Shown one piece after another: positions 53,266 to 61,747 of a stretch of 64,000 nucleotides of DNA. The DNA is from Cafeteria roenbergensis (Eukaryota; Sar; Bigyra; Bicosoecida; Cafeteriaceae). The first letter of the stretch is position 1; each line of letters starts with the position of its first letter. The notes under the pieces were generated by a model. The model made no database searches and was not told the origin of the DNA. It saw only the letters and a program-made list of their open reading frames with translations. The position numbers and the translations under genes are program-made. Location of the stretch: the NCBI GenBank assembly GCA_008330645.1, contig VLTN01000005.1:1-64000 (forward strand), in the 5' to 3' direction.

Positions 53266-56097
53266 ATGGCGGCTCGCACGGACACCGGCGAGTGGGACGC
53301 AGCGAGTGTGGAATCGCACGAGGGAGAGCGCACCTCGATCGAGCGGCTTCAGATTGACGAGGACGACGAGGCTGCGCACGAGGTGGTGAGCGCGCCGGTT
53401 GGCGCCGGCTCGCCGCGGTCCGTCGGATCCGGGCGCGGCACACCCTCGGCGGCCGCGGCTGCGGACGAGTCCAACCCGGCGATGCTCCAGACGGCGCTTG
53501 CAGCGAGCGTCAAGGAGTGGGCCGCGGCGGGCTACACTCCGGACGCGCTCGGGTTTCTGGCCGACGAGCTCGTTTCGCTGCGCCAGGAGCAAACGGAGCT
53601 CCGGCAGTCCGTCGACGCGCTCGGCGGCCGAATGGATGCCGCCGTGGCGAGCATCATGGCGAGGCTTGCGTCCATTGCCGGGCCGGCGACGCCCACAGGC
53701 CGCCGCAGCCCCGCGACGCTGCTCGACTCCGCGGTGCACGGCATGCGACCGTCCTCGCCGTCCGGCGTGTCCCGCCTCACCGGCGAGGACAGGGCCGGGT
53801 CGCCTTCCCAGTTCGGCCCTCGGGGCGGCGACTCCTCTGGCCCGGCCAGACCCGCAGCGGGCGCCGGCGGGTCCGCACCCTCTTCCGCCGGCGCTGCCTC
53901 GGCGCAGCCGCCGCCCTCGGCTGCGAAGCACCGCTTCGCCGCCCCCCTCGGCATCTCCACGTCGGGAACAGACGACTCCCCTCGCGTTCCCGTGCACATC
54001 TGGGCCGGGACCTGGAACCTGGGCGCTGCGGAGCCCGTCGGGGGTGCCAAGGGCTGCAGCCGCGAGGACCTGTGCCGGTTCGCCGCGCCCGGGTACGACC
54101 TCTACGTGCTGGGGGTGCAGGAGGGCATGTCCGACGCCGTGTACGAGGAGTTCGCCGCGGCCACTGGCACGGTGCGCCTCAGCCTCACGGACGCTCAGAA
54201 GCGCGGCGGGGTGGCGTCGTCGTCGTCGGGCCCCATGGCCGTGGCCGGGCCGGGCGTGGGAACGGACACCCCCGGTGTGCCGCTGTCATCGGCGCTGTCC
54301 TCGTCAGCCGCGGCCGGCCAGGCCGGCATCGCGCAGGGGTCAAAGGCTGCCGACGCCGACAAGGTCCTCGGCCGCGGCGACGGCTCTCTGGTGTCGCTCA
54401 AGTTCACGGGCATCGCCGTCTTCGCCGCCCACCACGCCCTCCCGTACGTGCGGGTGATGCGCGCGGACCGCCTGAGCTTCGGCGCCACGGAGGGATCCAA
54501 GGGCGCCGTGGCGGCCGTGGTCAGAGTCCACAGGTCCACGCTCGCGTTCGTGTCCGTTCACCTGGCCTCGCACAAGGTCCCGGCGCGCCTCGTGCAGTAC
54601 CGCGACGTGTGCAAGAGCCTCGGTGCCAAGCTGGGCAACAGCTTCTTCCAGCTCAACGAGCAGTTTCACCACGTCGTGTTCATGGGCGACTTCAACTACC
54701 GCTGCGAGCGGATCGGGGGCGAGGAAGCCCTCGCCCTCATCCGCCGCGGCGCGGCCCACAGCCGGCTGCTTCCGCTCCACGACTCGATGCTGCGCCACAG
54801 GGCGGAGACTGGGGCCTGGGACGGCTATGATGAGCCCCCGATGGCCCCCACGCTCTGGCCGACGTACAAGAAGTACGAGCAGAGGCCTCTCACCGACACC
54901 ACCGTCGATGGCTGGGCTGCGGGCGTCTACCGCATCAAGTTCCGCGAGCCGGTCTATAAGGGGGGCCGCGTGATGGACCGCGTCCCCGGCTGGTGCGACC
55001 GCGTCCTCGCGCGCTCCCACCCCCACCTCCGGCCCTACTTCTTCCCGCTCACGCGCGACGAGGCCGAGCGCGTTGCCTCCGGCGCCGCCCCGGACGACGC
55101 GGAGTCCTTCTCCGAGCCCCAGCGCAGGGCCGCAAGCTCCCTCGCCCTTCCCGCCTGGGCCCTCAGCGGGGCGGCAGAGCCCCTGGACTACGGGGAGGAC
55201 GGTGCCGACATCGACCCCCGGCTGGAGTCGTCCTACGACTCGGTCAACGACGTCCTCACCGTGTCCGACCACTCCCCTGTGCGCTGCGTCTTCCGCCTCC
55301 TGGCCTTCCGCGACCCGATGGACGACTTTGGCGACGGGCTCGACGCGGTGCCGGTGTGCCTGCGCGACGCCGTCGTGGCCGCGGCCAGCGCAGCGCCCGG
55401 CGCGGCCGCCGCCGCTTCGGCAGTGGCTGACGGGGCGCCGGGCTCGCCGGTGCGCTCGCTGGCCTCCAAGACGTCCCCCCTCATGGGGCCCTCCTCGGGG
55501 GTGGCGGCGGCTTCGGCGGCCCGAGCCGCGGCCGTCTCTGCGCCCCCCTCGGTCGAAGCGGACCCCGACGGCCGCCTCAGCTCGGCCTCCTCCAGGCGCA
55601 GCTCCCAGCTCACGCAGCCCGCCCCCCGCATCGGCTCCGCCTCCCTCGCGTCCGTCGACCCAGGGGCGGTCACTGCCGCCGTTCACGCCGTCCTCCGCAT
55701 CGACCGCATCGAGCTCGTGCGCGGCGAGGGGAGCGTGCTTGTGCCGCAGGTGGCCAAGCTTCTGTGCCCTGCGCCCTTTGAGCTCGACGACGGCGCCCCC
55801 GCCGAGGTCCGAGTCGTCAAGACCAAGGCCGGCCTCAGTGCCACCGTGACCCTCTCCACGCGTGCCCCGGCAGCCCTCCCCCGCCTCCACGCCATCCTCA
55901 AGGTGCAGGTGGATCGCTCCACCAAGGGCCACTGCGTGGTGCCCCTGCGCCCGCTCTTCGCGGCCCTGGACGCCTCGGGCCGCGCGGAGCACTCCTTCTT
56001 CGCCCCCATTGCCTCCGACGGCATCTCCAAGGCCGGTGTGGCGGTCGCGCCCGCCCACGCCCAGTTCCAGGCCTCCCTGCAGCTGCGCCGGGTCTGA
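53266..56097 (+). CDS. Inositol polyphosphate 5-phosphatase (type II-like)
   Basis: Intronless, 943 residues from ATG 53266. After an acidic N-terminus (residues 1-60) a coiled-coil segment is seen at about 95-140 (ELVSLRQEQTELRQSV). The catalytic domain (about 240-680) has the family motifs in order: WAGTWNLG, VLGVQE, SVHLASH, MGDFNYR (about 475), VPGWCDRVL (about 575) and SDHSPV (about 668). These carry the Mg-binding and catalytic Asn, Glu, Asp and His residues. It removes the 5-phosphate from PI(4,5)P2, PI(3,4,5)P3 or soluble inositol phosphates. A low-complexity link leads to a beta-rich C-terminal domain (about 805-943; ILKVQVDRSTKGHCVVPL), perhaps immunoglobulin-like (SKICH or ASH type). 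No RhoGAP or SH2 domain is present, so it is neither full OCRL nor SHIP. Confidence 0.93.
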   Translation: MAARTDTGEWDAASVESHEGERTSIERLQIDEDDEAAHEVVSAPVGAGSPRSVGSGRGTPSAAAAADESNPAMLQTALAASVKEWAAAGYTPDALGFLADELVSLRQEQTELRQSVDALGGRMDAAVASIMARLASIAGPATPTGRRSPATLLDSAVHGMRPSSPSGVSRLTGEDRAGSPSQFGPRGGDSSGPARPAAGAGGSAPSSAGAASAQPPPSAAKHRFAAPLGISTSGTDDSPRVPVHIWAGTWNLGAAEPVGGAKGCSREDLCRFAAPGYDLYVLGVQEGMSDAVYEEFAAATGTVRLSLTDAQKRGGVASSSSGPMAVAGPGVGTDTPGVPLSSALSSSAAAGQAGIAQGSKAADADKVLGRGDGSLVSLKFTGIAVFAAHHALPYVRVMRADRLSFGATEGSKGAVAAVVRVHRSTLAFVSVHLASHKVPARLVQYRDVCKSLGAKLGNSFFQLNEQFHHVVFMGDFNYRCERIGGEEALALIRRGAAHSRLLPLHDSMLRHRAETGAWDGYDEPPMAPTLWPTYKKYEQRPLTDTTVDGWAAGVYRIKFREPVYKGGRVMDRVPGWCDRVLARSHPHLRPYFFPLTRDEAERVASGAAPDDAESFSEPQRRAASSLALPAWALSGAAEPLDYGEDGADIDPRLESSYDSVNDVLTVSDHSPVRCVFRLLAFRDPMDDFGDGLDAVPVCLRDAVVAAASAAPGAAAAASAVADGAPGSPVRSLASKTSPLMGPSSGVAAASAARAAAVSAPPSVEADPDGRLSSASSRRSSQLTQPAPRIGSASLASVDPGAVTAAVHAVLRIDRIELVRGEGSVLVPQVAKLLCPAPFELDDGAPAEVRVVKTKAGLSATVTLSTRAPAALPRLHAILKVQVDRSTKGHCVVPLRPLFAALDASGRAEHSFFAPIASDGISKAGVAVAPAHAQFQASLQLRRV

Positions 56098-56619
56098 CCT
56101 GCTCGGGCAGGCCGACACCCCCCCCCCCCGCCACAGGAGCCTCCACGCTCGCCGCGGCCCCTCGCCGCCGTTGCCCGCCCTCTCGCGGCATGACACGCCC
56201 TGCCAGCTTGCCACGCGTCACGGGCTCGGGCGACCTTGCGCTCGCGCTCGCGCGCGACAACCTTGCGACCTTGCCGCGTCGCCTCTCCACGCGGCCGCCA
56301 GTGCGGCCGCCAGGCCGCTGCACGAGCGGAAGCCCGCCGATCAGTATTTCCACGCTTCGAGACGATTGCGTCCGTGTGTCTGCGTGTGCCAGTGGCTCGC
56401 CACGCAATCCAACATTGATTTCACCACGCCATGCGGCTCTGCTTGCTCGTGGTTGCACGCGCATTTCCACGAGGCGCGCGGGCGCCCGCGCGTGCCCCGG
56501 CTGCTCACGCCGGATCTTGCACTCCTCTGGCGCAGCACCCTTGCCAACCGCGTGGTGGCCGACGCTTGCGCGCCCGCGTGCGCGCCCCATCGAGAAGCGT
56601 CTCCAGGCTGGGGCGACCG
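56098..56619. other. Intergenic upstream of the MRH/NSF-like gene
   Basis: 522 bases with a C-rich run at about 56117-56129. The downstream gene's frame is open back to an ATG at 56431, but that extension is low-complexity and Arg/Ala-rich, so it is treated as leader. No other gene seen. Confidence 0.45.
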
Positions 56620-59600
56620 ATGAGCGGTCGCGCGCGGCTCCGGCATCGCAGGGACGGAGCGCCCCGGCTCGCGCCCGGCACCTGGCCGCGCGTCAACGGG
56701 CCGCGCATTTGCGCTCCACGGCGGGCTGGGGTGGCGACGCGCCTCGTCCTCGCTGCGCTTCTGCTTGCCGCCGGCCTTGTGCCTCCAGCAACCGCGAGCC
56801 CGCAAGTCTGCCAGGAGCGCGTGACGAGCTTCTTCGACGCTGCAGGACTGTCGCTACCGGAGGGAGGAAGTTCGCTGTTTGGGCAGGTGCTGTCGTTCGC
56901 GATGGAAGATCCCAAGGGGGCCATGTTTCGCGTCGGAATCTGTGCGCCCATTTTTGACTGCCGATCCGCCGCTCAGGGCGAGGCGCTCGCGGGTCGCGAC
57001 ACCCCCGACCTGGCAGCGTCGTGCATTCGCGTCGCGTCCTATGCAGATGCTGGCGGGGCGCTGTCGGCCCAGAACGTAGCGGTGTCGGGCACGGGGTCGG
57101 GCCAGCCGGGCTTTCGACTGACGTACAGCGGCGGCGCCAGGTGCCAGGCTGCGTCGCTTCATCCGCTTCGAGTCACAATCCTCGACGTCATGTGCGTTCC
57201 CGGAAGCCCAAGCAAGCTGGTCAGCGTCACCGAGGGCAAGGGGGACCAAGTCTGCTCCTACCACGCGGTGCTGATCAGCGCTGCTGCGTGCGCTGCGCCG
57301 CGGCCCGCCGGCTCGGCCGAGCTCCACCCCAGCGACCGCCGCCACGACCCCCGCCACCAGCAACAGCAGCGGCAGCCGCCCGTGCACGAGGAGAGCCCCG
57401 CGACGTCTGCCGGCGCAGCGCCGCCCCTGGCTGGCAGGGGCTGGGCCGCCGGCCAGGTGCTGGCCGAACCCACCTCGCTGGCCGCAGCGCGCGCGGCCTC
57501 GAGGCCGTGCTCGCTTGCCGAAAACGGCGCCGTTGCAACTGCGCCATGCCTGCCCGGTGGCGGCTTCGTCGGGCTCAGCGCAGCCGGATGCAGCGCGGCC
57601 CCCGCCGCAGGAGCGGCGCCCGCGCGCCGCGTCACCGGATGCTCGTCAGGGGGCGGCGGCGCAGTAGTCTCCGTCTCTGGCCTGGCCCCGCCAGGCTCTC
57701 GCCTCGTTGGGGCGTGGGTGGGGAGCACTCCATGCCAGGCCATCGGCTTGTCCCGCGACCCAGCGCCTCCTGAGGCCCAGACGCTGCCGCCGCCCCTGGG
57801 CATGGTGGCAAAGCTCGCTCCCGGCGCATGGTGCGCGCTCCCCCGGATGTTCGGCCACAACCTGACGCTGAGCGTGGCGCTCGCGCGCATGGACGCGCAC
57901 GGGGGGCAGGAGGAAACGGTTCTCGTTTCGCTGCCCCGCGCGGTGTCGTTTGACCTCGCCTTCGACCCTCTCAGAATCGACCCCGTGTCAGCCCTGGGAG
58001 TGGGCGGCTTGGGCCCCCAGGTGCGCTCCTTGTTTCGGCGCCTCTTTGCGTCGCGCGTGGTCCCGGAGCACGTGCTGCGCGCGACTGGCACTTCGCACGC
58101 CCGTGGCGCGCTCCTGCACGGGCCCCCCGGCACCGGAAAGACAACGCTTGCGCGAGCCATCGCCCGCTTCGTCGGCGCGCACGTCCAGGCGGTGTCCGGG
58201 CCCGAGGTCATGTCCAAGTTCGTGGGCGACTCCGAGGCCAAGGTGCGAGCCCTGTTTGCGCCCGCTGAGGAGTCCTACAGGCGGCTGGGGGCGGCTGCGC
58301 CCTTGCACCTGCTCATCCTGGACGAGGCCGACTCGCTCTTTGCCAAGCGCTCGGGCCTCGGGGCAAGCGACGCCCCAGCGCAGCGGCTGTACGACAACGT
58401 CGTGAACCAGTTTCTGGCCAAAATGGACGGCGCCGAGGAAGCCACTCCCAACCTGCTCGTCATTGCCCTCACGAACCGCATGTCGCTGCTGGACCCCGCC
58501 GTGCTGCGGCCGGGCCGGCTCGAGGTCCACGTGGAGGTGCCCTACCCCTCCGCGGCAGGCCGGGCCGAGATTCTCCAGCTGCACACGCAGCCCCTCCGAG
58601 AGGCGGGCATGCTGGGGCCAGACGTTGACATCGCGGCGCTCTCCGGCGCCCCCACCCAGGGCCTCTCGGGCGCCGACATTGCCGGCGCGGTCCGGGACGC
58701 GGCCGCTCACGCGGTGAGCCGCGCCTTTGGCGGAGAGGAATCTGTCCCGCCTGAAGGTGCCGGCGACGCAACCGCTCGCAGTGGCGCCGGCACGGAGTCA
58801 GGAGCGGATGGCAGCCCTGCGCCGGGTGCGCAGCCGGGGCCGGTGATGGTGGTCGCCCGTGACCTGGCCGAGGCCGCAGCGGCCGCCCGGCACGCCGTCG
58901 CGGCCCGCGCCGACGGCAGCCAGGAGAGCGAGCGTGGCGTCCAGCCCGACTCGCTGCGCGCCTGGATGCAGCCGGGCGGCCTCCTCCCGCTGCCCCCGCT
59001 GCAGGCCGCGCTCGACGACGCCATCGACGCGGTCGCGCTGCAGCTGGGGTGGCTGGCGCCGACGCCGCTGGTGGGACCCGCAGCCGCGCGCGCGGCGTTG
59101 ATTCACAGCGCGCAGGAGGCTAGAGCGTCCCTGGGAGCCGTCCCGGCTGCAGGGCCACCGCCATCGCGGCTCTCTCGTGGCGCGCCCGGCGCGGCACACG
59201 GCAGCGGCGGCGGGCCGGCAGCGGCCAACGGGGCCATGGCTGCGCGGCTCGCCGCGGCCACGGCCGCGGGCCGCTCCGGCCGCTTCGCTTCGGTGCTGCT
59301 GCACGGGCCGCGGGGGGCGGGCAAGTCGGCGCTCGCCGCAGAGGTCGCTGCAGCGTTTGCCTCGCACTCGGGCCTGCTGCCGGCGTGCGCACGCGCAGCG
59401 GACGGCGTGGCCTCCCAGCGGGACCTCCTCGCCCTGGCCGCTCACGCCGCAGCGGGCACATGGCAGAACGACCTGGCCGGACCATGCCCCGGCGCGGAGG
59501 GCGTGCCGCTGACAAGCCCGTCCATCCGGGTGGTGCGCCCCGCCCCCCTGCTCCCCCTCCAGGAGCACGCGCGCGTGGCGGCGATCCGCTCCGCGTTCGA

Positions 59601-60546
59601 GGCGGCCCAAGCCGCGTGCACGCCCTCCCCGTCCAACGCGGCGCTCGCCAGGGACGCTGCTCCCGCTGCCGGCGCGGATGGCGCCGGGGCGGTGCTGCAG
59701 TGCGCGGGCGTGGTGCTGCTGGACGACCTGGAGGGGCTGCTGGAGGCGGTGCGCGAGCAGTCGAGCGGGAGAGCGCATGCGTCCAGGGCTGTCGCGCACG
59801 CGCTGGGGGTGCTGCTGCGCGGGCTGGCGGCGCCGTCCGCGCCCAGCGGCCGAGCGGCGGGGGCGGTGCTCGTGGTCGCCACTGCGCGCTCGCCCTCCCT
59901 GCTGGCCGGGCTCGGCTTGCTTGAGTCCTTCGGGGCGGCGGTGCGGGTGCCGGAGCTGGCGGGCGACAGCGCGGTGGCGGCCATCCGGTCGCTCGGCGTG
60001 CGGGTGCCGGACCTGCGACTGGACGACCCCAGCCGTCGCCATGGCAGCGGTGCGGCGCATCCGCGCGCGCCTGCGGCTGTGGCCACCACGGGAGTGCCCG
60101 GCGTGCCGTGGGGAGCAGAGGTTCCTGTGTCGCAGCTTGTGCAGCTCGGCGGGACCCTTCACGCGCTCCCAACCGGAGCCCAGGCCGCGCAAGCAGGACC
60201 CGCCCGCGGCGGCAGCGGCGCGCGGGGCGGGCTGGCGCGCGCCTCTGCGCTGCGCGCGATGTCGCGCCAGGTGATGGCCTCGACGCTGCTGCGGGCGCCC
60301 GGGCCTTGGCAGGTCGAGGGCGAGAGCGCGGCCCATGCCCCGCCGCACGCAGCATCTGCCTTCGCACAGGTGAGGGCAGTCAGCGCCGACGAACCAGTGA
60401 CCACGGTCGACGAATGGACAGTTGCCCAAGTGGTGCGCAGGCTGGGAGTCGGCGGCGCCGGCACGGACCTGGGATGGGCAGACGACGGAAGCGGCTATTC
60501 CATGGCCGACGGCGTTTTTGTCATCGACCCAGCCGTCGAGGCGTGA
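56620..60546 (+). CDS. Signal-peptide/MRH-lectin/NSF-like double AAA ATPase fusion
   Basis: One uninterrupted frame, 1308 residues from ATG 56620 (in-frame ATG 56431 would add 63). Residues about 40-60 form a signal peptide or signal anchor (TRLVLAALLLAAGLVPPATA). About 61-228 is Cys-rich and fits the mannose-6-phosphate-receptor homology pattern: LTYSGGARC, R-x-TILDVMC, EGKGDQVCSYHAVLIS and AAC. After a linker and a poorly conserved stretch where NSF has its N domain comes GVGGLGPQV, then AAA D1: Walker A GPPGTGKTT (about 501-509), Walker B LLILDEADSLF (about 565), VIALTNRMSLLDPAVLRPGR. D2 has Walker A GPRGAGKS (about 897), Walker B VVLLDDLEGLL (about 1030) and LESFGAAVRVPELAG, as in NSF D2. 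NSF disassembles SNAREs in the cytosol; an MRH lectin is lumenal. No clear membrane helix lies between. Confidence 0.8.
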   Translation: MSGRARLRHRRDGAPRLAPGTWPRVNGPRICAPRRAGVATRLVLAALLLAAGLVPPATASPQVCQERVTSFFDAAGLSLPEGGSSLFGQVLSFAMEDPKGAMFRVGICAPIFDCRSAAQGEALAGRDTPDLAASCIRVASYADAGGALSAQNVAVSGTGSGQPGFRLTYSGGARCQAASLHPLRVTILDVMCVPGSPSKLVSVTEGKGDQVCSYHAVLISAAACAAPRPAGSAELHPSDRRHDPRHQQQQRQPPVHEESPATSAGAAPPLAGRGWAAGQVLAEPTSLAAARAASRPCSLAENGAVATAPCLPGGGFVGLSAAGCSAAPAAGAAPARRVTGCSSGGGGAVVSVSGLAPPGSRLVGAWVGSTPCQAIGLSRDPAPPEAQTLPPPLGMVAKLAPGAWCALPRMFGHNLTLSVALARMDAHGGQEETVLVSLPRAVSFDLAFDPLRIDPVSALGVGGLGPQVRSLFRRLFASRVVPEHVLRATGTSHARGALLHGPPGTGKTTLARAIARFVGAHVQAVSGPEVMSKFVGDSEAKVRALFAPAEESYRRLGAAAPLHLLILDEADSLFAKRSGLGASDAPAQRLYDNVVNQFLAKMDGAEEATPNLLVIALTNRMSLLDPAVLRPGRLEVHVEVPYPSAAGRAEILQLHTQPLREAGMLGPDVDIAALSGAPTQGLSGADIAGAVRDAAAHAVSRAFGGEESVPPEGAGDATARSGAGTESGADGSPAPGAQPGPVMVVARDLAEAAAAARHAVAARADGSQESERGVQPDSLRAWMQPGGLLPLPPLQAALDDAIDAVALQLGWLAPTPLVGPAAARAALIHSAQEARASLGAVPAAGPPPSRLSRGAPGAAHGSGGGPAAANGAMAARLAAATAAGRSGRFASVLLHGPRGAGKSALAAEVAAAFASHSGLLPACARAADGVASQRDLLALAAHAAAGTWQNDLAGPCPGAEGVPLTSPSIRVVRPAPLLPLQEHARVAAIRSAFEAAQAACTPSPSNAALARDAAPAAGADGAGAVLQCAGVVLLDDLEGLLEAVREQSSGRAHASRAVAHALGVLLRGLAAPSAPSGRAAGAVLVVATARSPSLLAGLGLLESFGAAVRVPELAGDSAVAAIRSLGVRVPDLRLDDPSRRHGSGAAHPRAPAAVATTGVPGVPWGAEVPVSQLVQLGGTLHALPTGAQAAQAGPARGGSGARGGLARASALRAMSRQVMASTLLRAPGPWQVEGESAAHAPPHAASAFAQVRAVSADEPVTTVDEWTVAQVVRRLGVGGAGTDLGWADDGSGYSMADGVFVIDPAVEA

Positions 60547-60721
60547 CTCGCCCCGTGTGCCCCACTCCCTCGCGCCGAGAGCCTCGGGCGGGTGCACAAG
60601 TGAATGGTCCAACGAGCGTGTGTGTTGTGCTGGCAGAGCCCAATGGTTGTTTCGCTGTTCGGAGCGCCAGCTCTCTCGACGGCCCTGTGCCACACTCGAG
60701 CACAGGCGCCTCCCGCCCGCA

Positions 60722-61350
60722 ATGGCCAGCGCCGGAAGCAAAGACGGGGGCGCGAGCCGAACCCCGACGACCGAGGAGCTGCGGGACTCGATCAAGTGCA
60801 CCGACTGCATGAACGCCCTCGCCTTTTGCTTCTGTGCGTCAGGCAAGCAGCGTTGGGCGGCCCGCCCTGCCCCCCAGTCCCAGGCGTAGCTGCAGCGCCC
60901 GTCGGCATCTGCCGCTGCGGCTGCTGCTGTGCCGCCGGCGCCCGGCCCTCCTGCAGCCACGTCACGCCGGCCCGCATGCTCCGCCCAATGTCTCGCAGCC
61001 CCGAGACACCAGTTTGACCTGTACTGGAGGCAAGGAACCTTTGACACGTGCGCAAAGCAGTTCGAAGAGCTGCGTTTCTGCTATTCCCTGAAGACAGCCG
61101 ACTCGGCCAAGGCCAAGGTGGGCTCTGGCAGCCGGGCGCGGCGCCTCGGGCGCGAGCCGAGGGCTTGGCGCCAGCCCACTGCAAGCAACTCACTTCCGCT
61201 CCGCCGCCCGACACTGCGCAGGAGATGCTCCGCAAGCTCGCCCAGAAGCCGCCCAGCCCGACCGAGGGCAGCGTGTGGCAGGCCAGGCCCCTCAGTGACC
61301 CTGGCGTCGTCGCGCCCGCCGGCCCCGCCCCGCCCGCCGAGCAACGCTGA
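60722..61350 (+). CDS. EMI1: Twin-CX9C protein of the EMI1/DUF3128 family
   Basis: Three exons: 60722-60833, 60999-61117, 61222-61350; 119 residues. Donors GTGCGT and GTGGGC, acceptors CGCAG; phases agree. The spliced protein shows C26-x9-C36 and C55-x9-C65 (CTDCMNALAFCF, SPRHQFDLYWRQGTFDTC, AKQFEELRFCYSLKT), a twin CX9C coiled-coil-helix fold. The arrangement CxxC...C, a YWRQGTFDTC core and a downstream Pro-rich tail ending PPAEQR match the EMI1 family of fungi, plants and animals. Twin-CX9C proteins are usually imported into the mitochondrial intermembrane space by the Mia40/Erv1 disulfide relay; yeast EMI1 is needed for early meiotic induction. The splice junction falls between the paired Cys motifs, so the motif is invisible in unspliced frames. 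Confidence 0.85.
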
Positions 61351-61747
61351 GCCACGCGGCCGCCGCAGCGGCCCCACACGCACGCCTCTGTGTTGGTGTG
61401 TGATGTGGCCCCGTGCCTGCTCCCGCCCGCGTGCACCGGGCACCTTAATGAATGTGGCGTGATTGCGCCCGCGCCTTGGGGCCATATGGTCGCCGCGCGA
61501 GGCGGTGCTTTCCCCCCCCCGGGGGGGGGGGCGGCGCGCACACTGCTCTCCAGCACAGTCCACGCAAGCGCCTCGCGGCTGCCCGTGTTGCTCGTGTGCC
61601 CGCCTTCGGCACCAGCGCCCTCCTCCTCCTGTTGACATCGCCAACTCAAACTTGCCGCCCCGCCCCCGCTGCGGCCGCGGTCGTACGCACACTCACTCGC
61701 GCTCTCATACACCCACACCAGCCCCGTCACCCTGAGTGCCGGCCCCC
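61351..61747. other. Convergent intergenic region, no gene seen
   Basis: 397 bases between the 3' ends of the EMI1-like gene and the SDR gene. Contains the C9/G11 palindrome and a pyrimidine-rich stretch; presumably both terminators. Confidence 0.5.
61512..61531. repeat. C9/G11 homopolymer palindrome
   Basis: Nine C directly followed by eleven G: a perfect inverted repeat with no loop, able to form a cruciform or quadruplex. It sits between two convergent 3' ends. Homopolymer lengths here are error-prone in assemblies. Confidence 0.9.
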
